Below, in pieces: positions 1 to 10,100 of a DNA stretch of 64,000 nt. The number at the start of each line of letters is the position of its first letter. Positions within the stretch are counted from its first letter, which is position 1. The DNA is from an uncultured Rhodopila sp. (GTDB lineage: Bacteria > Pseudomonadota > Alphaproteobacteria > Acetobacterales > Acetobacteraceae), in contig CAINOE010000006.1 of NCBI GenBank assembly GCA_903851415.1, forward strand, positions 23,587 to 87,586, written 5' to 3'. The position numbers were made by a program, and so were the translations under genes. The notes under the pieces are model-generated. The model was not told the DNA's origin, made no database searches, and worked only from the letters and a program-made list of their open reading frames with translations.

Positions 1-1391
1 ACGCAATCGGCGCTGTGGCCTATCAGGCGATTGGCGGCAGTGTGGTGGACGCGCTTGCGCGTCAAAGCGCACTGGCGGCGGGGAAGCCGGATCCCCAGCC
101 CTCGGCCGAGCGGATTGGGGCAGGCCGATATCCAGGATCTCTGCTTGCGGCAATCGATGCGGCATTGGCACCCGATCCGGCGCAGCGACTGCAAACCGTG
201 GAGGCCGTGCTGGCGGCGCTCGGTCGCGGCGACCCGTCCGGGGAGCCGACAGTTGTGCAATCGCGCCGTGCGGCGCCGGCCGCTCTGCCGCCGCCGCGGC
301 GGCGGCGCGGTGTGTGGGGTTTCGTGGCGGGAGCTGGCGCACTGGCCTTGTGCGTAGCGGCGTATTTCGAAACGCGTGGCCCGGTCCCATCGCCGGTCGC
401 CAGCCGTCAAGATGTCGTTGCCAGCCCGCCATCTGATGCCGCGCCGCCGCAACCGCTGCCTGAAACGACGCAGCCGAGCGCGGCGGGGGTTGCGGTGCAG
501 CAGTCAACCACCGCGAATGACCAGCCCGCGGCCGCACCCACGGTCTCACCTCCGCCGTTGGAGCAAGCGCAGCGAGAGGCGATTGCGATACCGCCACCGG
601 AGTCGCCGTCCGTGCCAATTCCGCCTCCGCAAACCGCCCCCTCGCCGCTCGAAATGTGGCAGGCGGCGGCGCAGTCCTTGCCATGCGCGGTGTTGAACAT
701 TGCGAGCGGGCAGGACGGCATACGCGTCTCGGGGATCGCCGCGGCCGGGCCGGAACTCGATCAGCTCCTGGCGGACCTGCACCATGCGGGTCATTTGGCC
801 GACGACATCGCGCGGACCGATCACTTTGCCTGCGCGCCAATGGCGATGGTGAGGGACTTCGTCCAACGGACCTGGAACAGCGCGGCGCCAACATTTGCTA
901 TTCGACTCGATCAGCGGAGCGTAGCGAGCGGCGCACGGCTCGGAATCCGAGTGACGACAACACCGCCCGCGCTGTATGTCGATCTCTACCAGGGAGACGG
1001 ATCGGTCCGTCATCTATCGCGCCCAACCCGCTCGGCCTCCGGCAAGCCGGGGGTGGAGTGGGTTGCCACGCCACCGGCCGGCCCGGGCGTGATCGTTGCA
1101 ATCGGTGCAACAGCGCCTCTCGATCTTGGCAGCCGCCCTGAAACGGAACGGGCCTCCGACTATCTGGCGGCTCTGCGGCCCCGCTTGCAGCATGCAGCGG
1201 AGCCACCGGCCGCGGACGTGGCGATCGTGACGGTGCGCGCCGCCGAGCCGGTGGTTGCAAGGATGCCGCAGCCGCAGCGCGCAATACCTGTGCAATCGGC
1301 CTTTTGCGCAAATATAAATAGCAGAGCACAACTAGGAGAAACATTGTCCCATGACGAACTCGCGGCATTACGGACCGAATGCCGGTTCTGA
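1..1391 (+). CDS. Ser/Thr protein kinase, C-terminal part (5' end outside window)
   Basis: The frame is open at the left edge, so the true start lies upstream. The first 70 or so codons read like the end of a Hanks-type kinase C-lobe: an 'IGAVAYQAI' helix, then 'IDAALAPDPAQRLQTVEAVL', the usual 'D-P-x-x-R' element that closes such domains. A basic/proline-rich linker follows, then one membrane helix (about nt 312-368), a long Pro/Ala-rich stretch, and a C-terminal globular region (about nt 650-1200) that resembles the DUF4384-type domains found behind bacterial receptor kinases. The topology suggests a cytoplasmic kinase with an extracytoplasmic sensor. The catalytic residues are outside the window, so activity cannot be judged. 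It overlaps the next gene by 41 nt, which suggests co-expression with the OmpA-like lipoprotein. Confidence 0.7.
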   Translation, partial: AIGAVAYQAIGGSVVDALARQSALAAGKPDPQPSAERIGAGRYPGSLLAAIDAALAPDPAQRLQTVEAVLAALGRGDPSGEPTVVQSRRAAPAALPPPRRRRGVWGFVAGAGALALCVAAYFETRGPVPSPVASRQDVVASPPSDAAPPQPLPETTQPSAAGVAVQQSTTANDQPAAAPTVSPPPLEQAQREAIAIPPPESPSVPIPPPQTAPSPLEMWQAAAQSLPCAVLNIASGQDGIRVSGIAAAGPELDQLLADLHHAGHLADDIARTDHFACAPMAMVRDFVQRTWNSAAPTFAIRLDQRSVASGARLGIRVTTTPPALYVDLYQGDGSVRHLSRPTRSASGKPGVEWVATPPAGPGVIVAIGATAPLDLGSRPETERASDYLAALRPRLQHAAEPPAADVAIVTVRAAEPVVARMPQPQRAIPVQSAFCANINSRAQLGETLSHDELAALRTECRF

Positions 1392-2622
1392 CTGTTCACT
1401 CGTCCGCCGCCGACTGATCCGCCATTCATGGCTGGCCGCCGCAATCATCACCTTGCTCGCCGGCTGCGCAGCGCCTGCTCCTCCTCCTCCTCCGGTTGCA
1501 ACCGCGTCACCGGCGCCGGTGCAGGCGTTGCCGTTTGCGGATGCCGTGCTGAAGGCCGCCAACACCGTGTTCTCCGGCGCATCCGCAAACGCCCGGCAGG
1601 GCGGCCAGCGCCAGGTCGTGGTGATAGATCCGCTGGTCAACGGCGTCACGGGAGAACAGTCGGCGGCTACGCAACAGATTCAAAATCGTATAGTGTCGCT
1701 GGCGCAAGACAAATATCCGCAGTTCGATATCCGGCCGTTCTCCGCGGCTGCCGTCAGCCAGGCGCCGTATGTGATGGTCGGCACATTCACTCCGGTGAAT
1801 GCGCAAGGCCAGACCGCCGGCACGCGGGAGGCTTACCGGTTTTGCCTGGTGATGGTTGACCTGCGCGCTGGAAAGACGGTCGCCAAGGGTGTGGCACGAG
1901 CCCGCCCCGACGGTGTCGATACCAGTCCGACGGGCTTCTTTCGTGACAGTCCGGCCTGGATCAACGATCCCAGCGTCAAGAGCTATATCGACACCTGCCA
2001 GGCGACCAAGGTCGGTGATGCAATCAGCCCGACCTACCTGAACGGCATCCTGACCGCCTCCATCGTCTCCGAGGCGATCGACGCCTATGACGCGAGCCGC
2101 TACCGCGACGCGCTGGAGCTTTATCAGACAGCCGAGAAGACGCCGGCGGGCAATCAGTTGCGGGTGTACAACGGCCTCTATCTGACCAACTGGAAGCTTG
2201 GCCACCGCGACCGGGCGGCGGAGGCATTCGGCCGGGTGGTCGAATACGGCCTGGACAGCAACTCGATCGGCGTCAAGATCTTGTTCCGGCCGGGATCGAC
2301 CGCGTTCGACACCACGCAGGAGACCGTTGGTCCTTACGATATGTGGCTGCGGCAGATCGCCGATCGAAGTGCGAGCAAACATGCTTGCCTGCAGGTGACC
2401 GGCAACAGCAGCCCGTCGGGTTCCGCCGCGCTCAATGATCAACTGTCGCAGTTGCGCGCTGATTATGTGAAAACGCGGCTGGAGGAGGATGCACCTGGCT
2501 TGCAGGGGCATATCATTGCCACAGGCGTGGGGGCGAAGAACAATCTGGTCGGAACAGGGGCTGACAACCTGTCGGATGCGTTGGACCGCAGGGTCGATTT
2601 CAAGGTGATTCCGCCCTGCTGA
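1351..2622 (+). CDS. OmpA-family lipoprotein with TPR-like middle region
   Basis: The N-terminal signal ends in the lipobox L-L-A-G-C (Cys39), followed by a Pro/Ala linker, so this is probably a lipidated envelope protein. The central part (about residues 230-305) has a TPR-like helix pair around 'YRDALELYQTAEKTPAG' and 'NWKLGHRDRAAEAFGRVVEYG'. The last ~120 residues match the OmpA-like peptidoglycan-binding fold: a 'ILFRPGSTAFD' strand, a middle helix with 'LSQLRADYVKTRL', and a closing 'ALDRRVDFKV'. An AGGAG lies about 12 nt before the ATG. The start lies inside the kinase gene, so the two are translated together. It may link cell-wall state to the kinase, but that role is inferred only from the gene pair. 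Confidence 0.75.
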   Translation: MTNSRHYGPNAGSDCSLVRRRLIRHSWLAAAIITLLAGCAAPAPPPPPVATASPAPVQALPFADAVLKAANTVFSGASANARQGGQRQVVVIDPLVNGVTGEQSAATQQIQNRIVSLAQDKYPQFDIRPFSAAAVSQAPYVMVGTFTPVNAQGQTAGTREAYRFCLVMVDLRAGKTVAKGVARARPDGVDTSPTGFFRDSPAWINDPSVKSYIDTCQATKVGDAISPTYLNGILTASIVSEAIDAYDASRYRDALELYQTAEKTPAGNQLRVYNGLYLTNWKLGHRDRAAEAFGRVVEYGLDSNSIGVKILFRPGSTAFDTTQETVGPYDMWLRQIADRSASKHACLQVTGNSSPSGSAALNDQLSQLRADYVKTRLEEDAPGLQGHIIATGVGAKNNLVGTGADNLSDALDRRVDFKVIPPC

Positions 2623-2654
2623 GCGCTGTTGCCGGGGCGGCGATGTCTTTGGAC

Positions 2655-2687
2655 TGGTCCCGGTGGTTTGGACAGGTTCCGGGACCA
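2655..2687 (+). terminator. Inverted repeat after the OmpA-like gene, possible terminator
   Basis: Nine-base arms TGGTCCCGG and CCGGGACCA (2655-2663 and 2679-2687) flank a 15-nt loop about 30 nt after the stop codon. There is no clear T-run, so it could be a weak or Rho-assisted terminator, or simply a repeat. Confidence 0.3.
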
Positions 2688-3009
2688 TTGCAGCCGGTGA
2701 AACTGCTATCGTTACGTCAAAGTAAAGCTAAAGGCCCGGCCCGGGGGCGCGATCGCCGGGTCCAGGCCGCGGCAGCCTGCACCAATGCAGGCCGCGCCTT
2801 GCGGCGCTGAGCGAAGCGCGGTTCGGCGCGCGCCGCTTATAAGCCGATATCGAACTGAACGGTCCCGGCAATGCCGTGGACGAATTTGAACGCGTCAACG
2901 GCATCGCATTTTCGATGCAGGAGCGCGTCGCCGGCGCGCGCCGGTGAAAGTTTGCACTCGAAAACGACTATGGTCTCGACGATTCGGCAACCTTAAGCCG
3001 GTCCGGATT

Positions 3010-3141
3010 GACTTCGCCCCACCGAGCTCGTCCCCGCATATCGTCGTGGCCCGGCTTGTCCGGGCCACCTGTCGCCGCGCTTGCCGGACCAGGCGGCCCG
3101 GACAAGCCGGGGCAGGGCCACGACAATCTATGGGGCGAGTC
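3010..3141. repeat. Dispersed palindromic repeat, imperfect copy
   Basis: A large imperfect inverted repeat. Its 24-nt core at 3047-3070 (TGGCCCGGCTTG continuing to TCCGGGCCACCT) is identical to the core of a perfect 32-bp palindrome at 49449-49528. The right arm carries a short insertion relative to the left, and the outermost CGCCCCA/TGGGGCG arms also pair. It sits in a 690-bp gene-free gap (2623-3311). This is the usual behaviour of REP/BIME-like intergenic elements. Apart from this element and the two hairpins, I see nothing convincing in the gap. Confidence 0.65.
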
Positions 3142-3254
3142 GCTCTCATCACGGCCCGGGATGACACCTGAAGCTGCAGCGGTGATGAGGTATACGAGTT
3201 CGCCGGCACATGGGCGCTCGCCTCCGCGGCGTCGCGGCAGGACGGGGTACGCAC

Positions 3255-3284
3255 GAAGCGCCCTGCCGGCTGGCAGGGCGCTTC
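3255..3284 (-). terminator. Strong hairpin downstream of the PEP-CTERM gene
   Basis: A perfect 13-bp stem (GAAGCGCCCTGCC with GGCAGGGCGCTTC) and a 4-nt loop lie 27 nt beyond the stop codon of the minus-strand PEP-CTERM gene. Stem strength and placement fit a transcription terminator, but no downstream T-run is visible on that strand. Confidence 0.55.
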
Positions 3285-3311
3285 TTGCAGTCTCGGACGT
3301 GGCGTTTCGGC

Positions 3312-4016
3312 TCAGACGCTGCGGCGGTGGCGGCGGGCGAACACCGTTCCGATCATGGAAACCGCGAGCAGGCCGAGGCTGGCGGGCTCAGGAGCCGGCG
3401 TACCGGAGGCACCGAGGCTCGGAACGGTGACGGGACTGCCGTTAACCGTGGCGTCGGCATAGACCGTGAACGTGTTCGCAATTTCGTAGCCACCCGTCGT
3501 CTGCGAGATGGTAACCGTGCCGGTGGTCGAGGGGGTGCCGGCCAGCGACGCGGTAAGGGCGTTGCTGTTGGAGTCCGTGCCTTCGAAGGACGCCGAAACC
3601 AACGTTTCCGGGAAGGTCCCGACGTTGTTGGTGAGCGGATTAAAGCCGCCCAGGACGTCCACCGTGAAATAGGTACCGGGTACCAGCGAGAGGGTCGCGG
3701 TCCCGGACGGATTACCTGTATTCGGGTTGACGAAATTGGCACTGAACGTGGCGGTCAGTTCCTCCTGAGTGCCGCCTGTGATTTGCTCGTAGTTGTAGAG
3801 CGACAGGTTCGAAATGTAGACTTCCTGGGTGGCTTCGGTCGGGGAGACTTCAATGTAGCCCGGCGCCGAGTTGAGGGTGAAGCCGCTGCCCTGGGGAAAC
3901 GGGTTGGCGGTGGTGGAGAAGATGGCAGCGTGGGCGCCGGTGGCGGCGAAAGCTGTGCCGATAGCGATGGTGGCGATCGCCGTGATCGCTCGCTGGGTTG
4001 GGGACTTGGTCAGCAT
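3312..4016 (-). CDS. PEP-CTERM sorting-domain surface protein
   Basis: A 234-residue exported protein. I start it at the ATG at 4016, which has a GAGG about 6 nt upstream and is followed directly by a signal peptide ending near 'GAHA'; a longer frame to 4124 adds a sequence that does not look like a leader. The mature part is Thr/Ser/Asn/Gly-rich and beta-type, with no catalytic motif seen. The C-terminus is a textbook PEP-CTERM tail: 'PAPEPASLGLLAVSMIGTVF' and then Arg/His-rich 'ARRHRR'. That is a P-E-P motif, a membrane helix and a basic end, recognised by exosortase (EpsH/XrtA type) for cleavage and surface display, usually together with exopolysaccharide. No exosortase gene is in the window. 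A hairpin follows the gene. Confidence 0.9.
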   Translation of the reverse strand: MLTKSPTQRAITAIATIAIGTAFAATGAHAAIFSTTANPFPQGSGFTLNSAPGYIEVSPTEATQEVYISNLSLYNYEQITGGTQEELTATFSANFVNPNTGNPSGTATLSLVPGTYFTVDVLGGFNPLTNNVGTFPETLVSASFEGTDSNSNALTASLAGTPSTTGTVTISQTTGGYEIANTFTVYADATVNGSPVTVPSLGASGTPAPEPASLGLLAVSMIGTVFARRHRRSV

Positions 4017-4149
4017 GAAAACCTCGATGGTTAGGAGCACGGGGACAACCACTGTTTCTGCCGCTGGCTCCGGACCTTTCCGCGATCCGATCGCCCAGCG
4101 TGAACAACCATCATCGTGTACCACATATCAGAACGTTGCGTAAGATTAA

Positions 4150-4178
4150 ATTATACGGAATCGCACTCGATTTTAACT
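4150..4178 (-). promoter_or_regulatory. Candidate promoter of the PEP-CTERM gene
   Basis: In an AT-rich patch unlike its surroundings, the minus strand carries a perfect TATAAT (4155 down to 4150). A -35 box at normal spacing is poor (AGTTAA-like near 4178-4173). This would give a leader of about 125 nt before the ATG at 4016. The 4017-4331 gap holds no gene that I can see. Confidence 0.35.
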
Positions 4179-4331
4179 TTATTGGCTCCCGGCGCAGCTG
4201 GCTCGGCATCGCCGTTACTTTTTCGCGGCATGGTTGTGAACCTCGGGACGTATTATAGACACGTCCAGGCAACCAGCCGATCGGGGCAGCTCGGACCATC
4301 CCGTCGCCGGCGGTGCGCCGTTCCCGGGCGG

Positions 4332-5051
4332 TTACGGCTTCCAGGCAAGCAGCAGATCGCGCGCCCGGATCCAGTCTTCCGGCGCCGTGTGCCGGATCGC
4401 TTCCTGCAACAGCGACGGTTGGCCGGCGAACCGGTCGATGATCAGCGCGGCCAGGTTGGTGGCAGGCGACCCTGACCGGCTGGTTCCGGCCGGGCGGCCG
4501 GGCGCCGCCGTGGTTGCCGCCGTCGCCGGACCCCTCGCGTCCGATCCGTGTTTCAGCTTCGCGTGCTGGATGGTTTCGTTTACCAGCGTATCGGTAACGG
4601 GCTGGCCCGCCTCGGCGATAGCGATGATGCTGTCGCGCGCTTCCGGCGGTGTGCTGGGGGCGGCGAGGCGGTAGAGGTGGGATGGACGCAAATCGGCAAT
4701 TATTTCCTTTTTGCCACCAAATGCCGCCGCGACGTTCATGTAATTGCGGGCGGTTCGCTCGTTCCACGAAAATTCCGCCACCAGCCAGTTGGTGAACTGG
4801 CCGTGCGGCAGCGCCGCCTTCACGGCGATCAGCTCGCGGCCGATATGCACGATGTCCTCTATCTGGCGCTTGAGCCGCTGGCGGATACGTTCCGCGGTCT
4901 CGCGCAGCGCGGTTGCGCTGGCTGCGCTTATCGCCTCGTACGGGAACTCCGCAGGAAGAATGCCGCCGGCCGCGGCAGGGGGCGGTTCGTCATACTCCGC
5001 CAGCGCCCCTGGCGCCCGCGAACTCCCGGCAAAACCTGCTACCGCACCCAT
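4332..5051 (-). CDS. DUF3102 domain protein
   Basis: A 239-residue soluble protein with no signal or membrane segment. Residues about 45-135 match the DUF3102 pattern: helix 'IGRELIAVKAALPHGQF', then 'FSWNERTARNYMNVAAAF', which reads like a helix-turn-helix of the kind found in plasmid/phage-associated DNA-binding proteins. A low-complexity Ala/Thr/Pro/Gly linker (about 170-195) leads to a short helical tail. The family's function is not established; a DNA-binding or regulatory role is an inference from the HTH-like segment. It is transcribed divergently from the large operon starting at 5292, with 240 nt between them, so it could in principle act on that region, though nothing in the sequence demonstrates this. 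The Shine-Dalgarno is weak (GGGG). Confidence 0.7.
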   Translation of the reverse strand: MGAVAGFAGSSRAPGALAEYDEPPPAAAGGILPAEFPYEAISAASATALRETAERIRQRLKRQIEDIVHIGRELIAVKAALPHGQFTNWLVAEFSWNERTARNYMNVAAAFGGKKEIIADLRPSHLYRLAAPSTPPEARDSIIAIAEAGQPVTDTLVNETIQHAKLKHGSDARGPATAATTAAPGRPAGTSRSGSPATNLAALIIDRFAGQPSLLQEAIRHTAPEDWIRARDLLLAWKP

Positions 5052-5291
5052 GCCAACCCCACATTATTCTATCCCGCCCGTTCCTGTTGTGATATCGGAA
5101 CGCTGAGATCAAGGCAACGACGTATTCGCCAATCCGGGCGGGAGGAGGTTCCGCCACGACGCGCCGCCGATCGTCATCCGCATCCTTATCATGCCTATCC
5201 GCCGATGTTGGAAACCGGACATTGCTTCAACCAGACCGCGGCGCCCGCCACGTAAGCCGGGGATCGCCGGAAATCATGACAATAGATCAAC

Positions 5292-7106
5292 ATGCCGGGC
5301 GGTGAACGAGCCGTGCCGGTGGCGCAACGGGTCGCGCTGCTTGCATCAGTCGCCTGGGGGGCGAGCACCCTGCCGGCAGCGGCAGCCTTGCTTCCGCCCG
5401 CGGAGACGATTGTCAGCTCGGTGGTGGCTGACAACGATCCGGCGCGCGCCGCGGCGGCGCTGGATGAACACGCCGCGGACGACGGACCATGGCTCAACAG
5501 CGTCCGCCTCGGCCTTAAGTCGCAGGGCCACCCGAAAGACGCACGCGTGCTTCTGGAAGCCCTGGCGCAGCGGCGGCGGTCCGATGCGGTACTATATAAT
5601 GTGGCGCTGTCCTACGTGGATCAGCTTCCCGGCCACAATCTTCTCAACAAGGGGTATCTCTCGACCGCCTCGGTCCGCGCGATCGACGAAATCCTCGAGC
5701 GGCACCCGCAGGACTGGCTCGCCCTGCATATTCGCGGATTGAACAACCTCTACTGGCCGGACTGGTTCGGCCGGGCGCCGACGGCACGGGTCGACCTCGG
5801 CCGCGCCGTCGAGGCGGGACAGCGATTGCTGTCGGAACGTCCGGATGAGGATGGCCTGGCGTGGACCTATCTGGCACTGGGCGATGCGCTGGCGCTGACC
5901 GACCATCCGGCCGACGCCAGGACCGCCTGGACGGCGGGCGCGGGCGCCTATCCCTATTTTCCGGCTTTCGCCGCCCGCATCGCCCTCACCGATGCGGAGC
6001 AGCACGCAAGCGTCCGCGCGGAGCGCGACTCCGAGAAGCCGATCGACACGGATCTGGGTCATTTGGCAAACAGTTCGGATCGCGGGCACGCGCTGACGCT
6101 GACCGGCGGCACATTGTTCGGACCCGGACCGTTGGACGATCAGCCGCTGCCGCACGGCGGACTGATCAATCTGCACCTTGCCAGGCCGTTCACCGGAACG
6201 ATCCCGCAATTTAACAACGGCACCGGCGAGCCGCACATGCCGGGCGAGATCGCCGTCGGAAAGGCCCTGGATGGCAGGTTTTCCGATGGCACGCCGGTGA
6301 ACAAGAACATCGACGTCGGTCACGTCATCCTTATGAACGGCAAGTTCAAGCTGTTCCTGGCGGCCACCGATGGCGGACCCAACCGCGGGGCCGTCCATTT
6401 CTACCTCGATCGCTTCTGGAACTGGACGATCCAGGACGATATCGGGATCGATCCGGGATTCACGCAGGGTGTCATCAAGTTCCAGAACTTCACCTTCTCC
6501 ACCAGTCCGCGGATTCTGCCCGCCTCGACGCAGACTGAGAGCAGGGAGCCAGGCGGCGTCGATCGCGCCGGCAGCCTGCCCAGCGGCACGGTGGTGCCCG
6601 GACTGCTGGGCGATGACGATGGCGAGGGGAGGCTCGCCGGCACCTTCAACGCCATCGGCAGCTTCCCGTTGGATTCGGTGCTGCTGCCGGGCGCGCCGTT
6701 CGCCCAGACCCGTGTCTTCCGCACCGATATCGTCGTTTCGCCGCAAGTGGCCGGTTTTCTCACCCTGGCCAACGCAGTAAGCTTTCTTCGCGCCGAGGTT
6801 GCCCTGGCTTCCGACATGGAAGCCGATGAAACCCGGCTCGATCAGACGTTCCGGGATCGGCTTAAATTGGCGATCGGACATTTCGGCAAGGCTGACGCGT
6901 GGATTCAGTCCTTGGACGACAAAGTGCGGCTCGCGTATCAACGGCTGACCGCTCCCCCGGAGGCGTTCGCCAGCCCTTCGGTCCGGATGCATTACATTTG
7001 CGAGTCCGCCGCAGATCTGTCGGTTGTCGCCTCGGCATTGAACCTTGTGCGGAGCGAGACGGACGGATCGCGGCTGGGCGCACGGCTGAGGTGCGAAGCC
7101 CCATGA
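5292..7106 (+). CDS. TPR protein with C-terminal 'GPG' domain (unnamed family, copy 1)
   Basis: First gene of the large operon, 604 residues. An N-terminal hydrophobic leader (about 12-33) suggests export. Residues about 80-240 are TPR-like and closely resemble the TPR part of the DUF1702-like protein at 15540 (shared pattern: 'Y-x-D-x-x-P', 'P-x-D/N-W', 'N-x-L-x-W-P', 'GDA', 'A-R-x-A-W-x-A-G', 'RIAL-x-DAE'). Residues about 268-490 form a domain found in four other genes here: FGPGP (276-280), DGGP (360-363), 'IDPGF', AGSLPSG (426-432), 'LPGAP' and 'FRTDI'. The EF-hand-like loop of the paralogues is degenerate here (DDDGEGRLAG). A helical tail follows with two Cys near the end. Its stop overlaps the next start (ATGA). 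I do not recognise the function. No strong promoter or ribosome site was found upstream. Confidence 0.75.
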   Translation: MPGGERAVPVAQRVALLASVAWGASTLPAAAALLPPAETIVSSVVADNDPARAAAALDEHAADDGPWLNSVRLGLKSQGHPKDARVLLEALAQRRRSDAVLYNVALSYVDQLPGHNLLNKGYLSTASVRAIDEILERHPQDWLALHIRGLNNLYWPDWFGRAPTARVDLGRAVEAGQRLLSERPDEDGLAWTYLALGDALALTDHPADARTAWTAGAGAYPYFPAFAARIALTDAEQHASVRAERDSEKPIDTDLGHLANSSDRGHALTLTGGTLFGPGPLDDQPLPHGGLINLHLARPFTGTIPQFNNGTGEPHMPGEIAVGKALDGRFSDGTPVNKNIDVGHVILMNGKFKLFLAATDGGPNRGAVHFYLDRFWNWTIQDDIGIDPGFTQGVIKFQNFTFSTSPRILPASTQTESREPGGVDRAGSLPSGTVVPGLLGDDDGEGRLAGTFNAIGSFPLDSVLLPGAPFAQTRVFRTDIVVSPQVAGFLTLANAVSFLRAEVALASDMEADETRLDQTFRDRLKLAIGHFGKADAWIQSLDDKVRLAYQRLTAPPEAFASPSVRMHYICESAADLSVVASALNLVRSETDGSRLGARLRCEAP

Positions 7107-10100
7107 CAACCCGTTACACAGCGTGCCTGCTCCTTGCGGTGGTTCTGTCGGCCCCTGCGACGGCGCTCGCCGCCGGGGCGGCGGATGTCCGCTTCGAGGA
7201 CGTCGCGGTCTCACCGTCGAGCGGCATTGTGTTCAAGCACGAACGCGCCACGTTCGACCCCAAACTGAAGAAGATCATGCCATGGCTGACGGCGGGCGGC
7301 GCCGCCGTTGCCGTGGGCGATTTCGATAACGACGGCCTTGACGACTTTTACGTTACGACAAGCAAGACCGGCGCCCCCAACAAGCTGTTCCACAACCTGG
7401 GCAACTGGCACTTCAAGGACGTCGCGCCCGAAATGGGCCTGGCGGACGTGAACCGTCCGGAAACCGGCACGTCATCCTTCGCGCTCTGGCTGGACTACGA
7501 CAACGATGGCTGGCGGGATCTGCTGCTTGTGCGCTTCGGCAAGCTGTCGTTGTTCCGCAACATCGAGGGCAAGCGGTTCGAGGAGGTCACGGACAAGGCG
7601 GGCCTGAATCTGCTGGTGAACTCCACATCGGCCGCGGCCATCGATTACAACCATAGCGGATACCTCAGCATTCTTATCGGCGGATATTTCCCCGAAAAAG
7701 ACCTTCACCATATGCCGGATTCGAAGATCCTTTTCGACTCCTGGGAGACGGCGAAAAACGGCGGCCGGACCTATTTGTTCCGTAACAACGGCAATGGCAC
7801 GTTCACGGACGTCACCAAAGAGGCGGGGCTGTTCGACCGGGGCTGGACCATGGCCATAGGCGTTGGCGATCTTGACAACGACGGTTGGCAGGACATCTAT
7901 CTCGCCCGCGATTTCGGCACCGACAAGGTCTACCGGAACCTGCACAACGGCACGTTCGCCGATGTCTCCGAACAGGCCATCGGTGTTGATACCAAAAAAG
8001 GTATGAACGCCGAAATGGGCGACTACAACAACAGCGGCCGGCTGGGTGTCTATGTGACGAACATGACCGAGCCGTATCTGCATGAATGCAACATGCTGTG
8101 GCAGAACAACGGCGATTTCCGTTTCACCGACGTGTCGGAGGAGACCGGCACCTGCGATACCGGCTGGGGCTGGGGCGCGAAATTTCTCGACGCCGACAAC
8201 GACGGGCAGCTGGATCTCTACGTAGTCAACGGCTTCATCTCGTCCGGCCCGTCGGACTACATGAAGATCCTGCTGGATTTCATATTCCGGGAGGATGTCG
8301 ATCTGCGGGACGCCAAGGACTGGCCGGACATGGGCGGCTACAGCATGGCGGGCTACGAGCACCACGTGCTGTTCCATCAGGAAGGCGGCGCGTTCAAGAA
8401 CATCGCCGCATCAGCCGGGGTCGACGATACCCTGGATGGCCGCGGCGTGGCGATCGCCGACTTCGATCATGACGGCAAAATGGACATGATCGTTTCGAAT
8501 GTCGACGGCCCGGTCCGGCTTTACCGCAACATCTCCACAAACACCGGCAAATGGATCGGCTTCAACCTGCATGACCGGAAAGGCCGGCCGGAACCCATCG
8601 GCGCCAGGGTATATGTCACCACCGGGATCGATCAGCAAATGCGGGAGATTTCCCCCGCGAACGGATTCGAGTCGCAAAGCAGCCTGGCGGTCCATTTCGG
8701 GATAGGCAATTACAAGGCGGCCGAGAACGTCGCGATCGTCTGGCCGGACGGGCAACGTCAGGAATTCAGCAACCTCGCCTGCTGCAAGTATTATGACGTC
8801 ACCCACGAGGGACTTGCCAAGGCCGCGCAGGCCGCGCCGCCGCCCAAGCCGGAGCATAAGCTGGCTTTCCGGGAGGCTGCGGTGCAATCAGGTGTCGTTG
8901 CCCGGCATCATCCCCCGGTTTTCGACCCGAAGCTGGGCCATATCATGGCGATGGTGTCGGCCGGCGCGGCCGGCGGCGCGATCGGGGAAGTCAATGCGAA
9001 CGGCCGCGATGACATCTTCATCACCGACTCCCGCGCGGGCTATCCCAATCATCTCTTTATCAATCTCGGAAACGGCAAGTTCGAGGACCGTGCGGTTGAA
9101 GCCGGTGTGGCGAATTTCAATGACGAATATAACGTTTCGACCGGCGGTCTGTTCTTCGACTATGACGGCGATGGGCTGGACGACCTGCTGATCTTCCGCT
9201 TCGGCAGCCAGGTCCTGCTGCACAACCTCGGCAACGGCCGCTTCGAGGATGTCAGTGCGAAGTCGGGCATCGGCGCGATCAAAGGCAACTTTCTCTCCGC
9301 GATCGCCTTTGATGCCGATCGCGACGGTTATCTGGATCTGTATCTGGGCGCGTATTTCCCGGAGGCGGATCTGTTCCACCTGAAGGATGACCACGTTCTG
9401 CACGAGAGCTGGGAGAATGCGCGCAACGGCGGCAGGAAGGTGTTCCTGCACAACAATGGCGATGGAACGTTTACCGACAGAACGGCCGAGGTCGGGCTGC
9501 AGGACACCGGATGGACGATGGCGCTGGGTTACGCGGACATCGACAACGATGGCTGGCAGGATGTGTACGTCGCCAACGACTACGGTCCGGACATGCTTTT
9601 TCATAACGAGCATGGGCATTTCCGCAATATCACCCCGACGGCGATAGGGTTCGACACGAAAAAGGGAATGAACGCCGAATTCGGCGATTTCGACAATGAC
9701 GGCTTTCCGGACATCTTCGTCACGAACGTCACCGAGCCTTTTCTGCACGAATGCAATATGCTGTGGCACAACAACGGCGACCTGACGTTCACCGACATTG
9801 CCTCGGAGATGAACGTGTGCGACGGCGGCTGGGGTTGGGGCGGAAAGTTCGCCGATGTCGACAACGATGGTTGGCTCGATATCTACCAGGTCAACGGTTT
9901 CTTTACGGGACCGAAGTCGGCCGACTACCTGACCGTGCTGCTGCCCTCGCTGTGGAATAACGGCGGCGAGGACCCGTCCAGCGCCAGCAAATGGCCGCCG
10001 ATCAACGGCATGAGCATGGTCAACAAGGAGGTTCACCGGCTGTGGATGAACGAAGGCGGCCTGGGTTTTCGCCGCGACGATTCGACGGCACTGGCGAGCA

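Noticed and set aside
2740..2960. A short plus-strand frame reading 'DIELNGPGNAVDEFERVNGI' and ending near 2957
   Set aside because: It looks protein-like but is under 40 codons between stops, has no start or recognisable family, and may be chance in GC-rich DNA.
6899..7102. In-frame 5' extension of the tandem CRTAC1 gene
   Set aside because: It overlaps the upstream gene by 200 nt, is Arg-rich and lacks a signal; the ATG at 7103 fits the ATGA overlap and opens a proper leader.
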